In this document: positions 1 through 5,855 of the stretch, in pieces
How positions within the stretch are numbered: position 1 is the first letter of the stretch
How the letters are laid out: each line of letters opens with the position of its first letter
NCBI GenBank assembly: GCA_030633015.1
Contig: DAOVTR010000110.1
Coordinates: forward strand, 1-6,041
Direction: 5' to 3'
Source: Bdellovibrionales bacterium
GTDB taxonomy: Bacteria > Bdellovibrionota > Bacteriovoracia > Bacteriovoracales > Bacteriovoracaceae
DNA length: 6,041 bases
Position numbers and translations under genes: made by a program
Notes under the pieces: model-generated
The model's database searches: none
Seen by the model: the letters and a program-made list of their open reading frames with translations, nothing else
Told to the model about the DNA's origin: nothing

Positions 1-398
1 AGTTTGCTCCACTAACAGAAAAGTTTTACTTGGATGCAGGTAATGTTCCACAAATTTATAAGGATTTAAAACAAAATTATAAAAAAGGAGTTGTTTTAGA
101 GTTACCGCAAATGTGGGGATATTTTCCGCGATATTATCAAACATATCATGGATTTCCAGTATTTAATTTATTTGGTAATCATCCTAATTCTAAAATAATA
201 CATAAATTACAAGGGACACGTGATATTGCGAAGATAATTAAAAAAATTAAAAAACTTAATATTGATTATTTAATAATTCATTCACCAAAAGAAGTTAAGA
301 TTGGATCGTTGTATCGGAATAATTTAAATGCAAATGTGATACTTCCTCATTTTGCAAAGTTTTCAATATTGTTAGATATTAAAAAAATGAGCAATTAA
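1..398 (+). CDS. C-terminal end of a large membrane protein, probable glycosyltransferase-like (partial, cut at left edge)
   Basis: The frame is open from the left edge (first full codon at position 3), so the TTG at 30 is internal and not a start. About 131 residues remain, ending in TAA at 396-398. The visible part is soluble and has the pattern VPQIYKDLKQ, then VVLELP, then YYQTYHGFPVFNLFG with an H-G-x-P core, then a closing LNIDYLIIH. Many multi-pass bacterial membrane proteins (GT-C/YfhO-like, often in polysaccharide or lipid-glycosylation loci) end with just this arrangement: a 'P-x-Y-x-x-L ... v-x-E-L-P ... H-x-x-P-x-x-N-x-x-G ... gv-x-y-v-v-x-H' segment after the transmembrane helices. 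The role as a membrane sugar-handling protein is therefore family-based inference. The helices and catalytic residues would lie outside the window. The downstream carbamoyltransferase starts only 20 bases on and the two are probably co-transcribed. The family assignment is moderate; the coding status is secure. Confidence 0.72.
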   Translation, partial: FAPLTEKFYLDAGNVPQIYKDLKQNYKKGVVLELPQMWGYFPRYYQTYHGFPVFNLFGNHPNSKIIHKLQGTRDIAKIIKKIKKLNIDYLIIHSPKEVKIGSLYRNNLNANVILPHFAKFSILLDIKKMSN

Positions 399-405
399 TT
401 TAACC

Positions 406-409
406 AAGG
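406..409 (+). promoter_or_regulatory. Ribosome binding site supporting the TTG start of the carbamoyltransferase
   Basis: AAGG sits nine bases before the TTG at 419-421. An in-frame stop at 401-403 bars any start further upstream. The next in-frame ATG (440-442) would remove the start of the conserved KVLGIHMGHD block. The site therefore favours TTG as the start codon. Confidence 0.5.
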
Positions 410-418
410 TTTGAGATT

Positions 419-2104
419 TTGAAAGTATTAGGAATTCATATGGGGCATGATTCATCCTCGTCACTGGTGGAGAATGGCCGAGTTATTTCAGATGTTGCAG
501 AAGAGAGATTTAATCGATTAAAACATTATTGTGGACTGCCAGTTCAATCTATCAAATATTGTCTTGGTAAAAACAATCTTGATGAAATTGATTATATCGT
601 AATTGCAAATAAATATGGATATATGGATAATAAGCTAATGACGCTATTATTTGGAAATCATTCCTCTTGGTTGCAACAAAATATTAAAAATAGTTTTTTA
701 TCCGGATTTTTAACTCTCGCAGGATTGAAAAAAGAAGTTCCTCCGGTTTATTATGAAAAATATAATTTAAAAGATAAATCAAAAATTAAATTTGTTGATC
801 ATCATTTAGCTCATGCGGCTTCTGCTTATTATACGCAAGATAATACTGGGCCAATGCTGCTATTTGTTGCAGATGGAATTGGTGATGGTACTTCCATTAG
901 TGTGCATGTTGGTGATAAAGGAGAAATTAAAACGCTCAAAAAATATAATAGAAATGGATCTTTAGGGTGGTTTTATGGATTGGTTACAGAAGGATTGCAT
1001 TGGTGGCACGGTGATGGAGAGGGAAAGACCATGGGGCTTGCACCGTATGGAAATACTTCAAAGACGAAAGGAGTTCTTGATGATTTTTATCCGCATTTTA
1101 AAGAAGGTAAAATAATTAAAAAATTTAATTTGAAAAACCCTAGTTCGTGGGAAGAGGCAGGTAGTGTTCAATATCACTTTGAAGAAGTTAAAAATATTGA
1201 AAAGTTGGTACAAGAGTATGGCAAGGAAAATATTGCAGCTGAAGCTCAAAGAGTTTTAGAGAAAGAGATTCTTGATTTGGTAGAATTTTGGGTTGATAAA
1301 ACAGGTTGTAGGAGCGTTGGATTTTCAGGGGGAGTTTTTTTAAATGTTAAATTAAATCAAAGGATTTTTGAAAAAATAAAACTTGATAAGCAGCATATCT
1401 TTCCTAACGCAGGAGATTTTGGTTTAGCAGTAGGGGCTGCACTTTACTATTATTATAAGAAAGTAGAATTTAAGGGAAATATTCTCGATAGCTTATATAC
1501 TGGGCCAGATTATAATAATTTAAATTTAGATGATTTTTTTAAATCAAGAAATTTAAAATTTGAAAAAAGTAGAAATATTGAAATTGATACAGCAAAATTA
1601 TTATCAGACAATAAAATTATAGGATGGTTTCAAGGACGCATGGAGTCCGGGCCACGGGCCCTTGGTAATAGATCTATTCTTATGAGTCCGTTGAGGGCAG
1701 AAAATAAGGATATAATAAATGCAAAAGTAAAATTCAGGGAAGGTTTTAGACCTTTTTGCCCATCATTATTGCATGAAAAAGCAGGGGATTATTTTGAAAA
1801 TTATAGAGATGAATTTTTTATGATTACATCTTTTAAAGTAAAAGAACAGAAGCGGGATAAAATTCCAGCGGTTGTTCATGTTGATGGTACGGCTCGTCCT
1901 CAAATGGTAAAGAAAACATTTAATCAACGTTTTTGGAATTTAATAAATGAATTTGGAAATATAACAGGTGAATATATTCTACTTAATACTTCATTCAATG
2001 TAAGAGGCGAGCCAATTGTGAATACCCCTAATGAAGCTTTAAAATGTTTTTTTGATGGTGGTTTAGATGTTTTGATTATTGATGACTATATAATCAGAAA
2101 ATAA
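419..2104 (+). CDS. Carbamoyltransferase, NodU/CmcH family (sugar O-carbamoylation)
   Basis: This 561-residue protein has the full length and motif order of the NodU/CmcH/TobZ carbamoyltransferases, which move a carbamoyl group from carbamoyl phosphate, through carbamoyl-adenylate, onto a hydroxyl of a sugar or natural product. Visible are the N-terminal GIHMGHDSS (5-13), the metal-binding HHLAHA (128-133, H128 and H132 in the HxxxH spacing), DGIGDGTS (152-159), GDGEGKTMGLAPYG (198-211), SGGVFLN (303-309) and PNAGDFGLAVGAA (329-341, D333 the likely third metal ligand). The YrdC-like C-terminal part carries QGRMESGPRALGNRS (405-419), REGFRPFCPS (440-449), HVDGTARPQ (487-495) and LLNTSFNVRGEPIV (521-534). 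No key residue appears missing. In this cluster the acceptor is most likely a glycan or nucleotide-sugar hydroxyl in the cytoplasm, but it cannot be read from the sequence. The start is TTG, chosen from the conserved N-terminus, an AAGG site and an upstream in-frame stop. The gene ends two bases from the convergent glycosyltransferase. Confidence 0.95.
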   Translation: MKVLGIHMGHDSSSSLVENGRVISDVAEERFNRLKHYCGLPVQSIKYCLGKNNLDEIDYIVIANKYGYMDNKLMTLLFGNHSSWLQQNIKNSFLSGFLTLAGLKKEVPPVYYEKYNLKDKSKIKFVDHHLAHAASAYYTQDNTGPMLLFVADGIGDGTSISVHVGDKGEIKTLKKYNRNGSLGWFYGLVTEGLHWWHGDGEGKTMGLAPYGNTSKTKGVLDDFYPHFKEGKIIKKFNLKNPSSWEEAGSVQYHFEEVKNIEKLVQEYGKENIAAEAQRVLEKEILDLVEFWVDKTGCRSVGFSGGVFLNVKLNQRIFEKIKLDKQHIFPNAGDFGLAVGAALYYYYKKVEFKGNILDSLYTGPDYNNLNLDDFFKSRNLKFEKSRNIEIDTAKLLSDNKIIGWFQGRMESGPRALGNRSILMSPLRAENKDIINAKVKFREGFRPFCPSLLHEKAGDYFENYRDEFFMITSFKVKEQKRDKIPAVVHVDGTARPQMVKKTFNQRFWNLINEFGNITGEYILLNTSFNVRGEPIVNTPNEALKCFFDGGLDVLIIDDYIIRK

Positions 2105-2106
2105 TA

Positions 2107-3243
2107 TTATTTATTTATAGATTTTAAATATGCTTCTTCTAATTGAATGCATAGAGTTTTGCTTGAGAGGGTTTTTTTTATTTGTATTGATCCGAGAGAT
2201 GCAAGATTTTTATGATAGTCATAGTTTTGTATAACTTCAAGTATTTTGGCCATAATAGAATTATGAGATAAACCACATCGAATAAAATAATTTCTTAATG
2301 ATGGAATTGTATTTATAAATACATTATCGCTAACAATAGTAGGTGTCTTGTAATAAAGAGACTCTGCAGCAGAGTATCCAAAGTTTTCAGAAAATGAAGG
2401 TAGTATTGTAAGTAATGCATTTGAATACATTTTTGCAAGTTGATTAGTATCAAGTTGACCATGAAAAGTAATATTTAAAGTTGTATCTAGTTTTTGAAGT
2501 TGTGCTGATAAATTATCTTCGTCATTACCAACAATATAAAGTTTTAAATTATTTTTTAATTTATAAATTTTGTTAAAAGCCAAAATAAGATTATCTAGAT
2601 TCTTTATTTTTGCCAAACGTCCTACGAATAATATATAACTATGATCATTTATATTATTCGCTATCGGTTTAATGTTGTTTATTTCAAGAGGATTGTGAAT
2701 AATTAATTTATTGTTATTAAAATGTTTTAGGAATGATGCTTGAGATTCGCCTAGAGTTGCATAATGAAGACAACTTGCATTTTTCAAAGATTTTTTTTGA
2801 AAAATATTAATATAGATTTTTTTAAAAAAAGTGTACTTAGAATTAACAGCATTTATATTTGTCATTCCATGCATTGAAATAATATATGGGATCTTATTTA
2901 AAGAGCAGTATTTTGATGCGTAAATTTTGGGAAAATTCCAAATCCCATGAATATGTACTATATCAAACGTATGAATGTTTTCTTTTAACCATGTTTTTAA
3001 ATTATAAGAAAAACCATATCTTTTTAAAAACTTAGTTTTGAATGAAATGATATCAATATCTTCATGTTTAAATTTGATAATATCTTGTTTTTGCAATATT
3101 TCTCTAGAAGATGTGGTCACAATAGTTACTTTATGACCTCTTCTTTGCAGTTCTTTTGAGAAGTTTTTTATTACAGGCAAAATACCACCAAAAGATATTT
3201 CTGGATAATATGCCACTGAAATTTGTAAAATATTAAGTTTCAT
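2107..3243 (-). CDS. Glycosyltransferase, GT4-type (GT-B fold)
   Basis: This complete 378-residue protein has a GT-B fold of the GT4 (glycosyl transferases group 1) type. The N-terminal Rossmann domain begins with ILQISVAYYPEISFGG (5-20), whose Gly-Gly loop usually contacts the donor phosphate. It then shows LQRRGHKVTIVTT (32-44), FDIVHIHGIWNFP (93-105) and IPYIISMHGMTN (118-129). The C-terminal donor domain shows ILFVGRLAKIKNLDNLILAF (204-223) and the E-x7-E signature E286...E294 (SENFGYSAAESL), which binds the nucleotide sugar. It would transfer a sugar from an activated donor to a membrane-linked glycan; donor and linkage cannot be read. The ATG at 3241-3243 overlaps the upstream gene's TGA (ATGA), and no Shine-Dalgarno sequence is seen before it, so translational coupling is likely. 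Two A8 runs occur in the coding strand (2791-2798 and 2172-2179), yet the frame is intact. No signal peptide is visible. Confidence 0.93.
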   Translation of the reverse strand: MKLNILQISVAYYPEISFGGILPVIKNFSKELQRRGHKVTIVTTSSREILQKQDIIKFKHEDIDIISFKTKFLKRYGFSYNLKTWLKENIHTFDIVHIHGIWNFPKIYASKYCSLNKIPYIISMHGMTNINAVNSKYTFFKKIYINIFQKKSLKNASCLHYATLGESQASFLKHFNNNKLIIHNPLEINNIKPIANNINDHSYILFVGRLAKIKNLDNLILAFNKIYKLKNNLKLYIVGNDEDNLSAQLQKLDTTLNITFHGQLDTNQLAKMYSNALLTILPSFSENFGYSAAESLYYKTPTIVSDNVFINTIPSLRNYFIRCGLSHNSIMAKILEVIQNYDYHKNLASLGSIQIKKTLSSKTLCIQLEEAYLKSINK

Positions 3244-4175
3244 TTTGTATTTAAATATTTTTTTAGTTCTCTTTTTATTTTAGAAAATGTATCAGTAAAA
3301 AAAGTAATTTTAATATGGGCCAATCTATAGTTTTTCATAATTTTATGATCGAGAATAGGATTGTTGGCAAAAACAATATCTTTTTTAGCTAAATTAATAT
3401 CGTCTTGATAAGTTTTCCATGTTGACCCATGAGTTCCTGAATTATCTAAGCCAATATTTTTCACGTAAGAATTTACTGGATAAACGCTAAGACCATTGAG
3501 CTTGAATTGGCTATATGACCATCTTATTGCCCAAGAATCAATTTTACCATTCATTTGTTCTTTTAGCATGCGAGTCATATCCCAACCACCCAAATTAAAT
3601 TTTTTTTGCAAATATTTATTGTTAATAAATTCATGGTAATCATTTACTTGCCAATCTATTTGTTGCCATCGGTCCTTCCATGTTCCCCAACCCCACGAAG
3701 AGTTTCTAGTATTAAAATAAACATCTTTGTTGTAATTTGAAGGAAATTTCATGTACTTTGCAGGGAGATTATGACCTGCAATAGTCAGTATCTTTTTTAT
3801 ATTTTGATAATGATCTAATGCTTCATTCATATATTTTAAAAAATATGGGGAAGTAATTAAGTCATCTTCGACTATTATTAATTTATTGTAGTTTTTAAAT
3901 ATTTGGGAACAGCCATTTATAATAGAATTAGCAAGTCCTTGATTTATTTCTTGTTTGATGATTTCTATTTTTTTAAAGCCGGTGATTGTTTCAAGATACT
4001 TCCTTATAGAATTAACTTCTTTAATATTATTATCTTTATGGCCATCGCTAAAAATGAATAATTCAGAATCTTTCGCATAAATATTTTTTTTAAGGTGTTC
4101 AACTGTCTGTCTTGTATGGTCTAAGCGGTTATAAACAAAGAGGGCAATAGGTGAAAAATTATAAGAAGTATTCAT
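3240..4175 (-). CDS. GT-A glycosyltransferase, GT2-like / sugar transferase (HlpA-like, GnT-I related)
   Basis: The protein starts, in my preferred reading, at ATG 4173-4175 (311 residues, MNTSYNFSPIALFVYNR). A longer reading from TTG at 4200-4202 adds nine residues (MQSVLYILY) that I doubt, because the family usually begins a few residues before the PIALFVYNR strand and neither start has a clear ribosome binding site. Using the longer numbering, the order is PIALFVYNRLDHT (18-30), LFIFSDG (48-54), NQGLANSIINGC (87-98), the metal-binding VEDDL (111-115), which is the DXD-like motif of the GT-A fold, then SSWGWGTWKDRW (168-179) and NIGLDNSGTHGS (249-260). These are hallmarks of the proteins often annotated as sugar transferase or hemolytic-protein HlpA-like in O-antigen clusters. 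Donor and acceptor cannot be read from the sequence. The TGA overlaps the start of the downstream GT4 gene, so the two form a translationally coupled pair. Confidence 0.85.
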   Translation of the reverse strand: MNTSYNFSPIALFVYNRLDHTRQTVEHLKKNIYAKDSELFIFSDGHKDNNIKEVNSIRKYLETITGFKKIEIIKQEINQGLANSIINGCSQIFKNYNKLIIVEDDLITSPYFLKYMNEALDHYQNIKKILTIAGHNLPAKYMKFPSNYNKDVYFNTRNSSWGWGTWKDRWQQIDWQVNDYHEFINNKYLQKKFNLGGWDMTRMLKEQMNGKIDSWAIRWSYSQFKLNGLSVYPVNSYVKNIGLDNSGTHGSTWKTYQDDINLAKKDIVFANNPILDHKIMKNYRLAHIKITFFTDTFSKIKRELKKYLNTK

Positions 4176-4186
4176 ATATAAAATAT

Positions 4187-4215
4187 ATAATACCGATTGC
4201 AAAAGTTTAAGTCGA
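4187..4215 (-). promoter_or_regulatory. Possible leftward promoter for the glycosyltransferase pair
   Basis: On the minus strand a TCGACT box (4210-4215, 4 of 6 to TTGACA) and a TATTAT box (4187-4192, 5 of 6 to TATAAT) are separated by 17 bases. A start near 4180 would leave only about five bases before ATG 4175, so the message would be almost leaderless. It would also exclude the TTG at 4202 from the transcript. In AT-rich DNA such matches arise by chance. A second weak -10-like box, TATACT at 4229-4234, lacks a matching -35. Confidence 0.2.
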
Positions 4216-4230
4216 ATAAAATTTAGGAAG

Positions 4231-4259
4231 TATACAATAAAATAATGAAATGATATGAT
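4231..4259 (+). promoter_or_regulatory. Possible rightward extended -10 promoter for the methyltransferase
   Basis: TATACA (4231-4236, 4 of 6 to TTGACA), a 17-base spacer and TATGAT (4254-4259, 5 of 6 to TATAAT) are seen, with TG at 4251-4252 one base ahead of the -10, which is the extended -10 pattern. Transcription would begin near 4266, about 14 bases before the ATG at 4280. The match is better than for most AT-rich neighbours but remains a visual call. Confidence 0.33.
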
Positions 4260-4279
4260 GTTTTTGATATTAAAGTGTT

Positions 4280-4942
4280 ATGGAGAAAATAGTTAAAGAA
4301 TTTTTTAAAATCATATATAAAAAGAGATATTAAATATATTTGTATAGATGTTGGGGCAAATGTTGGTGATTATACAAAAATGATTTTAAAAACTTCAGAA
4401 AATTGTCATTTTATGCATTTGAACCTCATCCACAAACCTATGGGATTTTAAAGAAAAACATTAAAAGTAATAATGTAGAATTATTAAATTTTTCAATTGG
4501 TGATATAAACGAGAAAGTTAAGTTATATGATTATAAATCAAATGATGGATCTTCCCATGCCTCTGTTTATAAAGATGTTATTGAAAAGATACATGGTTGT
4601 GAATCAATAAGTCATGATGTGGCCATGATTACTTTGGATGATTTTTGTTTAAATAGAGATATAAAGCATATTGATCTTTTGAAAATTGATGTTGAAGGGA
4701 ATGAATTCAAGGTATTGAATGGAGCAAGTCATTGTATTAAAGCGGGCATTATTAAGGCCATTCATTTTGAATTTAATGAGATGAACGTTTTGAGTCGAAC
4801 TTTCTTTAATGATTTTCAAACAATGTTATCTGATTATACGTTCTATAGAATGTTGCCAAACGGACTTTTGAAGATGGATAAATATGTACCACTTTATTTT
4901 GAAATATTTGCTTATCAAAATATTGTTGCATTTAAAAATTAA
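4280..4942 (+). pseudogene. FkbM-family SAM-dependent methyltransferase, broken by two opposite frameshifts
   Basis: FkbM-family enzymes O-methylate sugars or other hydroxyls using SAM. Three pieces of one protein can be read. The start ATG at 4280 gives MEKIVKEFFK, weakly preceded by AAAG. A second frame (codons in phase with 4341) gives KSYIKRDIKYICIDVGANVG (4308-4367) then DYTKMILKTSEN, holding the SAM-binding motif I. The first frame then resumes as FYAFEPHP and runs to TAA at 4940-4942. The last piece contains FEPHP (ribose-binding acid) and IDLLKIDVEGNEFKVLNGA, the family hallmark. A plus-one shift is needed between 4290 and 4333, best placed in T6 (4301-4306), A4 (4307-4310) or A5 (4319-4323). 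A minus-one shift is best placed in T4 (4409-4412), where one more T would give CHFYAFEP. Frame 4280 has stops at 4331 and 4367. The open 4403-4942 part (179 codons from a TTG) lacks motif I and should be inactive alone. Alternatives are assembly error or recoding. The stop lies one base from fcl. Confidence 0.8.
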
Positions 4943-4943
4943 A

Positions 4944-5855
4944 TCATGTTATAAGTTTTGTTAATCCATCTACTAGATTTATTTTATGTTTCCAATTAGT
5001 TTTTTTTAAAATATTTAAATCGAGAGCTTTACGGTTTGTCCCGTCTGGGTAATTGGTGTTGAAAATAATTTTTCCCTTGAAATTTAAAAGTTTCGCTATT
5101 AAATAAACTAAATCTTTGACACTAATTTCTTCTCCACTTCCAACGTTTATGAGTAGTGGAATGGGTTTTTCATATTGCATTACAAAAAGACAAGCGTCAG
5201 CAAGGTCATCAACATGTAAAAATTCCCGAAGTGGATTTCCTGTTCCCCATGCCTCAAAAGTATCACTTTTATTTTCTATTGCATTTTTCATCCTTGTGAT
5301 TATTCCAGGGATAACATGACTGTTTTCAGGATGTTTACTATCATTTGGGCCATAGAGATTAGTTGGCATTAATGATATAAAGTTACAACCATATTGACGA
5401 TTAAAGCTTTCAGCTAGTTTTATTCCTGCAATTTTTGCAATAGCATATGGCTCATTCGTTTGTTCCAGTGGGCCAGTTAAGAGATATTCCTCCTTGATTG
5501 GTTGGGGACAATCTTTCGGATAGATGCATGAACTTCCTAGAAAAAGAAGTGTTGTTACTTTGTTTTTAAATGCGGCACCAAATATATTGTTTTGAATAGT
5601 TAAGTTTTCATATATAAAATCTGCGGGGTATGTACTGTTGGCGTGAATACCTCCCACTTTAGCTGCTGCATCCAAAATATATTTAGGTTTTGTTTTTTCA
5701 AAAAAATCAAAAGTTTCTTTTTGATCCATAAGATTAAGATCTTTTCTGGATGGTGAAATAATGTTTTTATAATTCTTTTGTTGAAGTAGTCTTTGAAATG
5801 CAGAACCAACAAGGCCTGTTCCTCCAAGTACCAATATTTTATCTGTTTTATCCAT
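4944..5855 (-). CDS. fcl: GDP-L-fucose synthase (GDP-4-keto-6-deoxymannose epimerase/reductase)
   Basis: This 303-residue short-chain dehydrogenase carries out the last two steps to GDP-L-fucose in the cytoplasm: epimerisation at C3 and C5 and NADPH reduction at C4 of GDP-4-keto-6-deoxymannose. The NADP-binding GGTGLVG (11-17), AAKVGGI (64-70), GSSCIYP (107-113), YAIAK (137-141), NLYGPND (166-172), HVIPGII (180-186), WGTGNPLREFLHVDD (203-217) and YPDGTNRKALD (269-279) are all present. By the known numbering of the E. coli enzyme (S107, C109, Y136, K140, H179), the equivalents here are S108, C110, Y137, K141 and H180, all conserved. ATG 5853-5855 lies inside the end of gmd (8-base overlap), with AGAG about seven bases upstream; coupling to gmd is likely. 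The protein stops soon after INLVDGLTKLIT, several residues short of the usual C-terminal helix (E. coli 321 residues). A GDP-colitose synthase (ColC) is the nearest alternative. Confidence 0.94.
   Translation of the reverse strand: MDKTDKILVLGGTGLVGSAFQRLLQQKNYKNIISPSRKDLNLMDQKETFDFFEKTKPKYILDAAAKVGGIHANSTYPADFIYENLTIQNNIFGAAFKNKVTTLLFLGSSCIYPKDCPQPIKEEYLLTGPLEQTNEPYAIAKIAGIKLAESFNRQYGCNFISLMPTNLYGPNDSKHPENSHVIPGIITRMKNAIENKSDTFEAWGTGNPLREFLHVDDLADACLFVMQYEKPIPLLINVGSGEEISVKDLVYLIAKLLNFKGKIIFNTNYPDGTNRKALDLNILKKTNWKHKINLVDGLTKLIT

Noticed and set aside
30..32. TTG at 30 as a start of the first gene
   Set aside because: The frame is open back to the window edge and the residues before it fit the same domain, so the gene begins outside the window.
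1058..1249. 63-codon minus-strand open frame inside the carbamoyltransferase
   Set aside because: It is antisense to conserved coding sequence, has no family motif and has the Phe/Ile/Lys-rich look of reversed AT-rich codons.
2791..2798. T8 run (A8 in the coding strand) in the GT4 gene as a phase-variation tract
   Set aside because: The frame is intact and runs of this length are common at this base composition; nothing else points to switching.
2817..2830. T7A7 tract as an intrinsic terminator or hairpin
   Set aside because: It lies inside the GT4 coding sequence, has no GC stem, and is explained by Lys/Phe codons in AT-rich DNA.
4403..4942. Complete 179-residue methyltransferase starting at TTG 4403
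   Set aside because: It begins after the SAM-binding motif I, which is visible upstream in another frame; the start has no ribosome site and the product would lack cofactor binding.
5116..5319. 67-codon plus-strand open frame opposite fcl
   Set aside because: It mirrors the conserved fcl region covering the HVIPGII and WGTGNPLREFLHVDD motifs; no ribosome site or domain supports it.
5600..5827. 75-codon minus-strand open frame in another frame of fcl
   Set aside because: It lies wholly inside fcl on the same strand; the fcl frame holds all catalytic motifs, so this one is a shadow.
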